From contig NZ_CP051461.1 of the NCBI RefSeq assembly GCF_012584515.1, positions 310,001 through 374,000 of the forward strand: DNA of 64,000 nucleotides, in the 5' to 3' direction. Under the pieces are notes generated by a model. That model saw only the letters and a list, made by a program, of their open reading frames with translations, was not told the DNA's origin and searched no databases. Below are positions 52,750 through 60,988 of this stretch, one piece after another. Made by a program: the position numbers and the translations under genes. Every line of letters starts with the position of its first letter. Position 1 is the stretch's first letter. The stretch comes from Polaromonas vacuolata. Lineage in GTDB: Bacteria > Pseudomonadota > Gammaproteobacteria > Burkholderiales > Burkholderiaceae_C.

Positions 52750-54249
52750 TTATTGAAAGGCGACTTCTGCAAAACTGCGCAGCTTGCGGCTGTGTAATTG
52801 GTCAGTGCCTTGGCTGCGTAGCAACTCCATGGCGCGTATGCCAATGCGCAAATGTTGATCGACGCGCTCGCGGTAAAAATGATTTGCCATGCCGGGCAAT
52901 TTAATTTCACCATGCAGCGGTTTATCACTCACGCACAGCAGCGTGCCGTAGGGTACGCGAAAGCGAAAACCATTCGCCGCAATGGTGGCGCTCTCCATGT
53001 CAAGCGCAACCGCTCGGCTTTGGCTAAAGCGTCGCTGTGGTTTATTCGCTGGCAGCAATTCCCAGTTGCGATTGTCGGTCGATGCCACGGTTCCGGTGCG
53101 CATGATGCGCTTGAGTTCTGTACCGCTAAGCCCGGTCACATTTTCCACCGCTTGCTCTAACGCTTTTTGAATTTCTGCCAGTGCCGGAATTGGCACCCAC
53201 AGCGGCAATTCTTCATCCAGTACATGGTCTTCGCGTACATAGCCGTGGGCCAATACATAGTCGCCCAGTTGCTGACTGTTGCGCAGGCCGGCGCAATGGC
53301 CCAGCATGATCCAGGCATGCGGCCTGAGCACTGCAATATGGTCGGTGATATTTTTTGCATTGGCAGGCCCCACGCCAATGTTGACCATGGTGATGCCGCT
53401 GCGGTCAGCACGCACCAAGTGATAGGCCGGCATCTGCGGCAAACGCGGCGGCGCTAGGCCCAGCGCATCACTGTCAGGCGGTGTTAAGCCGGTGCGGCGC
53501 GTGACCACATTGCCGGGTTCAATAAAGGCGATGTATTCGCTATTCGGGTCAGCCATTGCGGCATGGCCTAGGCGTACGAACTCGTCGATGTAGAACTGGT
53601 AGTTGGTAAACAGCACAAAGTTTTGATACCACTCCGGCGAGGTGCCAGTGTAGTGGCGCAGCCGTTGCAGCGAGTAATCCACTCTTGCTGCGGTAAACAG
53701 CGACAGCGGCATGGGCTCACCCGGGCGCGGCTCAAACGTGCCGTTGGCAATCCCGTCGTCCATAGAAGCCAAGTCGGGCAGGTCGAACATATCGCGCATC
53801 AACATGCGGCGCTGCGCGTCCATATTGCCTTCAATGTGGTCGTGCTCGGCGAATGAAAAATGCACTGGTATCGGCTGCGTGCTGGTGCCCACTTCCAGTT
53901 CTACATTATGGTTTTGTAGCAGCAAGGTGAGCTGCTCAAGGTAGTAGCTGGCATATAAATCAGGTCGGGTCAGCGTGGTTTCAAAGTGACCTGGTCCGGC
54001 GACAAAGCCGTAGCTTAGTAGCGAAATGTTCAGCTCTTCTCGCGTGGCGCGCGCCACTGTGTTGGTGTGCAAACGCACAAAAGGATAGCAAGCGCGCACA
54101 TGGCCGGGCAGAGTTTCGCCGTCGACAAAGCGCTGCATGGCTTGGCGCAGATGGCTAATTTGCTGGTCGTAAATCAGGCTGATTTGGGCCAACGCAGAGG
54201 CAGCATCTAGGTAGCGCATTGGGGCGGTAAAACTGGGCAGGTAAGACAT
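52750..54249 (-). CDS. amn: AMP nucleosidase
   Basis: AMP nucleosidase of 499 residues, which hydrolyses AMP to adenine and ribose 5-phosphate. The N-terminal AMP-nucleosidase domain includes HVRACYPFVRLHTNTV and the C-terminal phosphorylase-like domain contains VNIGVGPANAKNITDHIAVL, HAWIMLGHCAGLRNSQ and AVALDMESATIAANGFRFRV. Length and order are as in other Amn proteins. Its stop is 14 bp from the ddpX start. Confidence 0.93.
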   Translation of the reverse strand: MSYLPSFTAPMRYLDAASALAQISLIYDQQISHLRQAMQRFVDGETLPGHVRACYPFVRLHTNTVARATREELNISLLSYGFVAGPGHFETTLTRPDLYASYYLEQLTLLLQNHNVELEVGTSTQPIPVHFSFAEHDHIEGNMDAQRRMLMRDMFDLPDLASMDDGIANGTFEPRPGEPMPLSLFTAARVDYSLQRLRHYTGTSPEWYQNFVLFTNYQFYIDEFVRLGHAAMADPNSEYIAFIEPGNVVTRRTGLTPPDSDALGLAPPRLPQMPAYHLVRADRSGITMVNIGVGPANAKNITDHIAVLRPHAWIMLGHCAGLRNSQQLGDYVLAHGYVREDHVLDEELPLWVPIPALAEIQKALEQAVENVTGLSGTELKRIMRTGTVASTDNRNWELLPANKPQRRFSQSRAVALDMESATIAANGFRFRVPYGTLLCVSDKPLHGEIKLPGMANHFYRERVDQHLRIGIRAMELLRSQGTDQLHSRKLRSFAEVAFQ

Positions 54250-54286
54250 GTGGTCGCGCTTTTTTTAAGGTTTGTTCTTTTAAGCG

Positions 54287-55669
54287 TTAGGCTTTTAAAG
54301 TTTGCACTGGCTCGCGCATGGTCACAAGCTCTTCTGCCATGGTTGGGTGTATTCCAATGGTGCTGTCAAAGATGGCTTTGGTCGCGCCGGCCTTCATCGC
54401 CACGGCAAAGCCTTGAACGATTTCACCTGCGTCTGCGCCCACAATGTGTAGGCCCACCACACGGTCGGTGGCGTCTTCCACTAACAGCTTCATCAGCGTG
54501 CGTTCTGAGCTACCGCTTAGCGTGTGCTTGAGCGCTTTAAAGTCGCTGCGGTAAACCGTGACTGCGCCAAATTTTTCGCGCGCCTCAGTCTCGGTATAGC
54601 CGACGGTGCCGATATTAGGATGGGTAAACACCGCCGTCGGAATAAAGTCGTAACTAATGCTACGCGCCGCTTTGCCTGCGGTCGGGCCGAACAAATGATC
54701 GACCAGCACCATGGCTTCGCCGGTCGCCACCGGTGTCAGCTGAATCCGGGATGTCACATCACCCAAAGCGTAAATCGACGGTACTGATGTTTGGTACTGA
54801 TCGTTAACGATCACCGCACCGTTGGCCTTGGTGGCTACGCCAACTTCTTCTAGACCCAAGCCTTTGGTGTTGGCGACACGACCAGTGGCGTACAGCACGG
54901 CATCGACTTCAAAGAACGCGTCGCTGCCTTTGACAGAAACTTGCAGACAGTCGCCAACCTTGGCGATGGACGCCACTTCATGCTGGAGTTGCAGCTTGAC
55001 GCCGGCTTTTTGCATTTCCAGCGCGATGAAGTCGCGCACATCTTCGTCAAAGCCTTTGAGCACTTTCTCGCCCCGGTGCAGCAAGGTGACGTCTGAACCC
55101 AAACCGTTAAAAATAGACGCAAACTCGCAGGCGATGTAGCCGCCGCCAACTACCAAAAGGCGTTTGGGAAAGGGCTTGAGGTCAAACATGTGGTCAGAAG
55201 TCAGCACCAGCTCACGACCCGTCACCGCCGGCACTTGGGCGGTGCCGCCAGTGCCTATCAAAATGTTTTTAGCGCTATAGCTTTTGCCGTCGACTTCAAC
55301 CGTATGCGGCCCTGTCAGCTTGGCCCAGCCGCGGATGATGGTCACGCCGGCTTTGTCCAGCATGCCGACATAAATGCCGTTAAGCCTAGAAATTTCACGG
55401 GCGCGGTTGGTTTTGAGTAAATCCCAATCCAGCACCGGCGCTTGGCCGACCCAACCAAAGCCGTGAGACTCTTCAAAGGCCTCGGCAAAAGAAGCGGCAT
55501 AGCTGTAAAGCTTTTTGGGGATGCAGCCGACGTTCACACAAGTACCACCCATATCGGCCACTTCGGCCAAGCCCACGCGTGCGCCGCGTTGGGCTGACAT
55601 GCGCGCTGCGCGTACGCCGCCGCTGCCGCCGCCAATAACGAAAAGGTCAAAGTCAAATGTCTGCATCAA
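54287..55669 (-). CDS. gor: Glutathione-disulfide reductase
   Basis: FAD-dependent NADPH:glutathione oxidoreductase, 460 residues. The FAD motif VIGGGSGGVRAARMSAQRG opens the protein and the redox-active disulphide lies in GGTCVNVGCIPKKLY near residues 40-54. The NADPH-binding part contains LLVVGGGYIACEFASIFNGL. The C-terminal dimer-interface catalytic His is in GIHPTMAEELVTM. Together with ohr and srkA in the window it adds to thiol and oxidative-stress defence, but it is transcribed separately. Confidence 0.95.
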   Translation of the reverse strand: MMQTFDFDLFVIGGGSGGVRAARMSAQRGARVGLAEVADMGGTCVNVGCIPKKLYSYAASFAEAFEESHGFGWVGQAPVLDWDLLKTNRAREISRLNGIYVGMLDKAGVTIIRGWAKLTGPHTVEVDGKSYSAKNILIGTGGTAQVPAVTGRELVLTSDHMFDLKPFPKRLLVVGGGYIACEFASIFNGLGSDVTLLHRGEKVLKGFDEDVRDFIALEMQKAGVKLQLQHEVASIAKVGDCLQVSVKGSDAFFEVDAVLYATGRVANTKGLGLEEVGVATKANGAVIVNDQYQTSVPSIYALGDVTSRIQLTPVATGEAMVLVDHLFGPTAGKAARSISYDFIPTAVFTHPNIGTVGYTETEAREKFGAVTVYRSDFKALKHTLSGSSERTLMKLLVEDATDRVVGLHIVGADAGEIVQGFAVAMKAGATKAIFDSTIGIHPTMAEELVTMREPVQTLKA

Positions 55670-55729
55670 ATTATCCTGTCGGTTGTGTCAAGGCTGCATG
55701 CCTTGCTATTGAGACGCAGAGTACCACCC

Positions 55730-55752
55730 GTAGCCTCAAGCTTGAGGGCTAC
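55730..55752. repeat. Palindrome between gor and dbpA
   Basis: GTAGCCTCAAG and CTTGAGGGCTAC form a palindrome with one extra G, in the 185-bp gap between divergent gor and dbpA. It could be a regulator site or an RNA hairpin; no family is suggested by its sequence. Confidence 0.35.
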
Positions 55753-55854
55753 CCTTGGTATTCGCGCCCGTCACTTGGGGCTATGCCTGCTTCGCATGAG
55801 TGACTTCTAGGAATCTGGTCATAGCGGATCAGCCCCATCACCGATAATGCCCGC

Positions 55855-57261
55855 ATGACTACGAACTCCAATGATTTCAGCGCCTTGTCGCTGCCAGCCC
55901 ATGTACTGGCCAACCTCACCCAACTGGGCTACTTGCAGATGACCGCGATCCAAGCCGCCAGCCTGCCGGTGGCGTTACTGGGTAAGGATTTAATCGCCCA
56001 AGCCAAAACCGGCAGCGGCAAAACGGCCGCCTTTGCTTTAGCGCTACTCGCCAACCTCAATGCCCGTCGCTTTGCGGTGCAAGCCATGGTGTTGTGCCCA
56101 ACCCGCGAGCTGGCCGACCAAGTCGCCACTGAGATTCGCCGTCTGGCGCGGGCTGAAGAAAACATCAAAGTCGTCACGCTCTGCGGCGGTGTCGCCTTGC
56201 GCGGTCAAGTCGCCAGTCTTGAGCATGGCGCGCACATCGTGGTGGGCACACCCGGCCGCATCATGGACCATTTGGGTCGTGGCAATCTAAACCTAGAAGC
56301 CATGAATACCTTGGTCTTAGACGAAGCCGACCGCATGCTAGACATGGGCTTTTTTGAAGACATTTGTGTGGTCGCCAAGCAGTGCCCCAAAGAGCGGCAA
56401 ACCCTGCTGTTTTCGGCCACCTACCCAGAAGGCATTGCCAAGATTAGCCAGCAGTTTATGAAGTCGCCGCAAACCATCACGGTGCAGGCGCAACACGAAA
56501 AAAGCAAGATTCGCCAGCGCTGGTACGAAGTCGCCGACAGCGACCATGACGAAGCCCGACTTGAGTCAGTGGCCAAACTGCTAAACCATTTCCGTCCCGC
56601 CAGCACCTTGGCTTTTTGCAACACCAAATCGCAATGCCGCGCCTTGGTGAGCTACTTGAAAGACCACGGCTTTAGCGCCTTGGCCTTGTTCGGTGAACTT
56701 GAGCAGCGCGAGCGCGATCAAGTCTTGGTGCAGTTTTCTAACCGCAGCTGCTCAGTGCTAGTGGCCACCGATGTGGCGGCGCGCGGCTTGGACATTGCCC
56801 AGTTAGAGATGGTCATTAACGTTGACGTCACGCCGGACGCCGAAGTGCATATTCACCGCATAGGCCGCACCGGCCGCGCCGACCAAGAAGGCTGGGCCAT
56901 GAGCTTGGCCAGCATGGACGAGATGGGCAGTGTTGGCAAAATTGAGCAACTGCAAAAAGCCGAGTCCGAGTGGCACAAACTCAGCGAACTGACACCCGCC
57001 AGCCAAGAGCCGCTGTTGCCGCCCATGGTGACTTTGCAAATCGTCGGCGGCCGCAAAGAAAAAATCCGCGCCGGCGATGTGCTGGGCGCACTGACTGGCG
57101 ACGCCGGTTTTACCCGCGAGCAAGTCGGCAAAATCAATGTCAATGAATTTTCAACCTACGTCGCCGTCGACCGCGCGATTGCTAGTGAGGCGCAGCAAAA
57201 ACTGTCTTTTGGCAAGGTCAAAGGCAAAAGCGTCAAAGTGCGCTTTATGGATGAGGCGTAA
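55855..57261 (+). CDS. dbpA: ATP-dependent RNA helicase DbpA
   Basis: DEAD-box helicase of 468 residues acting in 50S ribosome assembly. All motifs are present: AQAKTGSGKTAAFALALL (I), PTRELADQ (Ia), DEADRMLDMGF (II), FSATYPEG (III), ATDVAARGLDIAQLEMVIN (V) and HRIGRTGRADQEG (VI). The C-terminal domain, about residues 390-468, is of the DbpA RNA-binding type (VLGALTGDAGFTREQVGKIN) that docks on 23S rRNA helix 92. It ends 9 bp before the SDR gene. Confidence 0.95.
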   Translation: MTTNSNDFSALSLPAHVLANLTQLGYLQMTAIQAASLPVALLGKDLIAQAKTGSGKTAAFALALLANLNARRFAVQAMVLCPTRELADQVATEIRRLARAEENIKVVTLCGGVALRGQVASLEHGAHIVVGTPGRIMDHLGRGNLNLEAMNTLVLDEADRMLDMGFFEDICVVAKQCPKERQTLLFSATYPEGIAKISQQFMKSPQTITVQAQHEKSKIRQRWYEVADSDHDEARLESVAKLLNHFRPASTLAFCNTKSQCRALVSYLKDHGFSALALFGELEQRERDQVLVQFSNRSCSVLVATDVAARGLDIAQLEMVINVDVTPDAEVHIHRIGRTGRADQEGWAMSLASMDEMGSVGKIEQLQKAESEWHKLSELTPASQEPLLPPMVTLQIVGGRKEKIRAGDVLGALTGDAGFTREQVGKINVNEFSTYVAVDRAIASEAQQKLSFGKVKGKSVKVRFMDEA

Positions 57262-57270
57262 GGCCAGCGC

Positions 57271-58110
57271 ATGACTGAAGCGCTCAACACGCCCAACAAC
57301 AACTCGGCGGCTGATGCCTCGGCCATTGATGCTTCGGCGCTTGATGCTGAGGTGAATGCCGAAGTAAATACCGCCGTTATTCCGCTCACCTCGGGTGAGA
57401 AGAACGAGGGCTTGGCCGTGGTGATAGGCGCAGGCGGCGGCTTGGGTGCGGCCATGCTGGCGCAACTCAAAGCCGACGGCATTTATGCCGACGTGCTGGG
57501 CATTAGCCGCGACGCCGCCAACGGTTTGGCGATGGACTATCTCGATGAAGCCAGTATCGCCAGCGCCGCCAGCACAATCGCTGCGCACTGCGCCGCACAC
57601 GGCCAAAGCCTGCGTTTGCTAATTGTGGCGACCGGGTTTTTGCACGGACCACAAGGCCAGCCCGAGCGCAGCTGGACGCAACTCGATGCCGCCTATTTGC
57701 AGCACGTGTTCGCCATCAACACGCTAGGGCCAGCATTAGTGATGAAGCATTTCTTCCCACTGCTGCCCAAACAAGGCCGGTGCGTGGCGGGCTTTTTCTC
57801 GGCCAAGGTAGGCAGTATTGGCGACAACTCGCTGGGCGGCTGGTACGGCTATCGCGCCTCTAAGGCCGCCCTCAATCAGTTGGTTAAAACCGCGTCAATT
57901 GAGCTCACACGGCGCAATCGACAAAGCGTCTGCGTGTCGCTACACCCCGGCACCGTCGCCACCGCACTGAGCCAACCCTTCGCAAAAACCGGCTTAACCG
58001 TTCGCCCCGCACCACTGGCGGCTACGGCTCTACTGCAGGTTTTGGCTGGGGTGACGACGGCGGATAGCGGGTGTTTGTTGGATTACTTGGGGGGGAGATT
58101 GGGGTTTTGA
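57271..58110 (+). CDS. Short-chain dehydrogenase/reductase (CsgA-like)
   Basis: SDR-family oxidoreductase, 279 residues with an Ala/Asp/Asn-rich N-terminal extension of about 45 residues. The NAD(P)-binding motif is AVVIGAGGGLGAAMLAQLKA, the active site YGYRASKAALNQLVKTASIE (Tyr-x3-Lys), and VSLHPGTVATALSQPF follows as in the CsgA-like group. It follows dbpA by 9 bp and is probably co-transcribed. Substrate unknown. Confidence 0.87.
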   Translation: MTEALNTPNNNSAADASAIDASALDAEVNAEVNTAVIPLTSGEKNEGLAVVIGAGGGLGAAMLAQLKADGIYADVLGISRDAANGLAMDYLDEASIASAASTIAAHCAAHGQSLRLLIVATGFLHGPQGQPERSWTQLDAAYLQHVFAINTLGPALVMKHFFPLLPKQGRCVAGFFSAKVGSIGDNSLGGWYGYRASKAALNQLVKTASIELTRRNRQSVCVSLHPGTVATALSQPFAKTGLTVRPAPLAATALLQVLAGVTTADSGCLLDYLGGRLGF

Positions 58111-58356
58111 GGCGCGCTGCTCGACTTTGGTTTTGATTTGCGGAGCCTAGGTTTTGTTCTGCCTTTGTTTTTCTCAGCGGTGTTGAGTCGCCGAGCGCTT
58201 TTAAGGAGACTTTGGGCCTAGTTGCTTGATTGTTTCTGGCTGGTGATGAAGCAGCAAATCCGCCTTTAAGTGGGGTATGAAACTTAACCAAGTTATCAGA
58301 TTTATCTTCGCTGACGCCTTGATCATTGTCAGAATCACCTTCGGTAGTAAAGTCTG
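58022..58356 (-). pseudogene. Possible remnant reading frame next to the IS3 element
   Basis: Reading minus from the IS edge, one frame is open for about 110 codons with hydrophilic, Ser/Pro-rich content (from FTTEGDSDNDQGVSEDK near the IS to SPQPKPAVEP). It overlaps the 3' end of the SDR gene by 89 bp, which weakens the case. It could be the displaced 3' part of the effector-like gene on the other side of the IS, but the frames do not join simply and no target duplication is visible. The 246 bp between the SDR stop and the IS hold nothing else I can support. Confidence 0.22.
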
Positions 58357-58370
58357 TGAACCTAGTCAGA

Positions 58371-59225
58371 TTAATGGACAGCAGAGTCCTCTAAAGATTG
58401 GTAATACAGATTTTCAAAGTTAAGTGGGCTTAGCCAGCCAACGGTTGAATGCCTGCGAATGCGATTGTAATAAGCCTCTATGTATTCAAAGACTGCCTGC
58501 TTAGCTAGCTCTCGGGTTGCAAAGTATTCACCGTGAATAGCTTGCTTTTTCAGTGTGGCGAAGAACGATTCTGCTACGGCGTTATCCCAACAATTTCCGC
58601 GCCTACTCATGCTTTGAATAAGTAAACTTTCCCTGAGCATTTTGCGGTACGCGTTCGACACGTATTGCGATCCCTGATCGGTGTGAACCATCACGCCAGT
58701 AGGTTTTCCTCTGGTGAGAATGGCCGCTTGCAATGCATCGCACACTAACTTGCTATCAATTCGCCCGCTCATCTGCCAGCCTACAACAGCGCGACTGTAC
58801 AAGTCGATCACCGTGGCCAAATACAGCCAACCCTGCGCAGTGCGTATATAAGTAATGTCTCCAACCCAAACCTGATTAGGTGCGCACACTTCGAACTGGC
58901 GCTCCAGCAAGTTAGGCGAGGCTAATTTGCCGTGATTAGAGTCAGTGGTGCGTTTAAATTTCTGACTTCCTTTAGCGCGTAATCCCAAATAATGCATATG
59001 CCTACCGACGGTGCGCGCGCAAGCGTTTAAGCCGCTACCAACGAGCTCGGCGTGGATGCTGGGTGCGCCCACTCTTGCTTTATGCGCTGTGTGGCAGGCA
59101 CGAATGGCATCGTGCAGATCAGTTGCTCGCTGTGGGCGGGCAAGCCATGCGTAGTAGCCCGAGCGGCTAACCGACAAAGCCGCGCACAGAGCGGCCATGC
59201 GGTAGGCGTCCAAGTGAGATTTCAT
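58371..59225 (-). CDS. IS3-family transposase OrfB (catalytic part)
   Basis: Catalytic DDE half, 284 residues from the internal ATG. An HTH_21 domain is followed by the rve core: VWVGDITYIRTAQGWLYLAT (Asp), MVHTDQGSQYVSNAYRKM (Asp) and NCWDNAVAESFFATLKKQ (Glu). The frame is open upstream of the ATG to the A7G slippery site, so the working enzyme is most likely the OrfAB fusion made by -1 frameshifting rather than this separate product. Confidence 0.92.
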   Translation of the reverse strand: MKSHLDAYRMAALCAALSVSRSGYYAWLARPQRATDLHDAIRACHTAHKARVGAPSIHAELVGSGLNACARTVGRHMHYLGLRAKGSQKFKRTTDSNHGKLASPNLLERQFEVCAPNQVWVGDITYIRTAQGWLYLATVIDLYSRAVVGWQMSGRIDSKLVCDALQAAILTRGKPTGVMVHTDQGSQYVSNAYRKMLRESLLIQSMSRRGNCWDNAVAESFFATLKKQAIHGEYFATRELAKQAVFEYIEAYYNRIRRHSTVGWLSPLNFENLYYQSLEDSAVH

Positions 59226-59524
59226 AAACGTGTACTTGGCAGACTTGGATTTTTCACGAAGTACACGTGCGCTTTTTTTAGTATGTCGTTGACCTCTCGT
59301 AAGTGCGCGTTCTCACGCTCAAGCGTACGAAGTCGTTGTTGATCTATCGATAAGGCCGCGCTGGCGGTAACGCCGATGCTAGTGCGGTGTACACGCATCC
59401 ACTTGTCTAACGTGGAGTAGCCAACGCCAAGCAGCTTGGCTGTGTTCGCAACGGACTGCCCTGGGTGATTTAAAACGTGTTCGACTGCTTGCTGCCTGAA
59501 CTGTTCACTGTGATGTTTGCTCAT
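59222..59524 (-). CDS. IS3-family transposase OrfA (DNA-binding part)
   Basis: N-terminal part of the IS3 transposase, 100 residues from the ATG at 59524, which has AAGGAAA upstream. It carries the helix-turn-helix HPGQSVANTAKLLGVGYSTL and a leucine-zipper-like QQRLRTLERENAHLREVNDI. Near its end, AAAAAAAG at 59272-59279 is a typical -1 slippery heptamer; slipping there continues ARVLREKSKSAKY into the OrfB frame. OrfA and OrfB overlap by 4 bp. Confidence 0.92.
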   Translation of the reverse strand: MSKHHSEQFRQQAVEHVLNHPGQSVANTAKLLGVGYSTLDKWMRVHRTSIGVTASAALSIDQQRLRTLERENAHLREVNDILKKAHVYFVKNPSLPSTRL

Positions 59525-59584
59525 GAATTTCCTTTTCAAGGTTTGATTTAAACCTTTAGAGGAACTCTTTGTCTACTTTTTTGA

Positions 59585-59998
59585 CTAGGTCCAGTTTGCA
59601 ATGCAGTTGATACCGTGCCGGCTCGCTCCGACAAAAGTAGTGGCCAGTGCATGCAGCGCGCCGGCTACGACGCCAGAGCCGTAGTCGGCGATGACGTTAC
59701 TCATGCACGCCACCGCAGCTTCTTCTTCAGGTGTGTCAACGGGATTGCCAGCAGCATTCGCTGTTCTTTTGATAAGTGTGCTGACCGCGCCGAAGATGAC
59801 GGTTTGTACTGCCGGCCTGTAGACCCAACTGGCGCCTGTGATTACAGCGCCGCCCAAGGCGTCAAATACTGCGGACTTGATAGGGTATCCCATCGGCCGT
59901 GTGGTTGCGGGTGCGGGTGCGGTTGTGGCTGTGGCTGTGGCTGTGGCTGCGGCTGCGGCGGAGCGGGATGAAGGACTTGAACCTATTGGATTTGTCAT
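59585..59998 (-). pseudogene. Effector-like gene truncated by the IS3 element
   Basis: A 137-residue reading frame from the ATG at 59998, with AAGGA 8 nt upstream. The N terminus is Ser/Ala/Thr-rich, including an Ala-Thr run coded by hexamers, as in many type III substrates. The body has GGAVITGASWVYRPAVQTVI, two hydrophobic patches and DTPEEEAAVACMSNVIADYG. The last two codons and the TAG stop belong to the IS inverted repeat, so the original 3' end is lost. The gene lies 16 bp after a CesT-like chaperone gene, the usual chaperone-effector order. Family not recognised. Confidence 0.6.
59908..59955. repeat. Hexamer repeats in the N-terminal part of the effector-like gene
   Basis: Hexamers GTGCGG, then GTGGCT and TGCGGC on the plus strand, encode an Ala-Thr/Ala-Pro run on the minus strand. 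Copy-number change would preserve the frame. Confidence 0.8.
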
Positions 59999-60014
59999 GA
60001 CACTGTCCTTCAAT

Positions 60015-60515
60015 CTAAGCTGAAAACTCAGCCATATTTTGCTCAAGAATCTCTGCGCTTTGGGCCAATGTGTCGCGCATCAGCTGCGTGGCGCTGACCA
60101 GCGACAGCAGCATTTCGGCCACGGCTTCGCCGCCGTTGGCGGTCTGGTCAAGCGCCAACCGAAAACCGTAGACGATCTGGCCACCGTCTGGCAGCCGTGC
60201 AAAAAAACCGCATAAGCCGGCTGGGTTGTTGGCGTTGTTTTCAAGTAGCTGGCGCAAGACGGGTATTTCTTGTTCGGGCGTCAGGTTTTCTGCCGTACCA
60301 ATGTCTACAAAAATAGTCAGGCCGGCGGGGTCGTACTCGCCGTAGTGCTGAAACCAGAAGTTAAATTCTTTGATTTGCAAACTGTCACCTCGCAGCAGCG
60401 CTTGCGCGTCAAGCTTGGTGATCTCGGCAAACTCGGTGACGGCGGCGGTAAAGGCGCGTGGAACGCCGTAGGCATCAACGCCAAAGGGGTTTATAGGGCT
60501 GTCTAAAGCGGACAT
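60015..60515 (-). CDS. CesT-like type III secretion chaperone
   Basis: A 166-residue acidic protein with the look of class I type III secretion chaperones (CesT/Tir family). It is small, has alternating helices and strands, and carries the strand pair LTIFVDIGTAENL and LCGFFARLPDGGQIVYGFRL. The C-terminal helix is LMRDTLAQSAEILEQNMAEF. These chaperones bind the N terminus of a partner effector in the cytoplasm. The next gene downstream has an effector-like N terminus and a good ribosome-binding site, consistent with a pair. No type III machinery is encoded in the window, so the role depends on genes elsewhere. Confidence 0.62.
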   Translation of the reverse strand: MSALDSPINPFGVDAYGVPRAFTAAVTEFAEITKLDAQALLRGDSLQIKEFNFWFQHYGEYDPAGLTIFVDIGTAENLTPEQEIPVLRQLLENNANNPAGLCGFFARLPDGGQIVYGFRLALDQTANGGEAVAEMLLSLVSATQLMRDTLAQSAEILEQNMAEFSA

Positions 60516-60952
60516 TGGACTCTTTCAAAATGTCTCACTTTTATACATTTAGTATCTTTTTTATGTGTCTAGGGATTTCCCTGAAAGTTTAAAAAATGTG
60601 TTGTACAAGATCTAAGCAGCTCACTGCAATGGCTAAAAACCGTGGGTTTTATTGATCTGCGGGTGGTTTTTTAAGGGCGTAAGGGCGGTCTTACATGTGT
60701 CTTATATGTCGACTTAGTTCAACCTGTGCATGGCCTTGGCATGTGCTTTACGGGTCAAATTCAGTACGCCAAGCGCCCACGATGGGGTTGAAAAAATAGC
60801 TTGCTCAATGTTTGCAAGGCGTGCAGTGCGTATTTGCCGCCTAACGTAGTGCGTATTTGATGGGTTTAAAGCCGGACTGTATGCGCCGCTTTAGTTGGCC
60901 TAGCCGAGTTATTTGTACACGCTTGGGGTTTGCTTGACCCAAGGTTGTGCTT
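60516..60952. other. Gene-free stretch upstream of the chaperone gene
   Basis: About 437 bp between the CesT-like gene and the liv hairpin. The part next to the chaperone start is AT-rich and includes the dyad AGGGATTTCCCT, and presumably holds the promoter. I see no coding frame, tRNA or tandem repeat in the remainder. Confidence 0.6.
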
Positions 60953-60982
60953 CACAAAGCGGGTTGACCGCTTTGTGTTTTT
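60953..60982. terminator. Hairpin after the second livM
   Basis: CACAAAGCGG and CCGCTTTGTG form a perfect 10-bp stem with a GTTGA loop, followed on the plus strand by five Ts. It lies 6 bp past the livM stop (minus strand). As a terminator its T run suits plus-strand transcription; for livM it would be a 3'-end stem without a U tract. Confidence 0.55.
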
Positions 60983-60988
60983 AGCTGA

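Larger units (their letters stand above)
58357..59593 (-). mobile_element. IS3-family insertion sequence
   Basis: A 1,237-bp element. Its ends match as imperfect inverted repeats of about 40 bp: TGAACCTAGTCA onward at 58357 and TGGACCTAGTCA read inward from 59593, with AGAGT and CCTCTAAAG also shared. It encodes orfA and orfB in the minus direction with a frameshift signal. No target duplication is apparent (CTG on the left, GTT on the right), so a neighbouring deletion or recombination between copies may have occurred. The right end supplies the stop codon of the flanking effector-like gene. Confidence 0.88.

Noticed and set aside
60516..60720. Possible third copy of the 17-bp motif before the CesT-like gene
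   Set aside because: Only the core GGGAAA is shared on the minus strand; that is too short to count.
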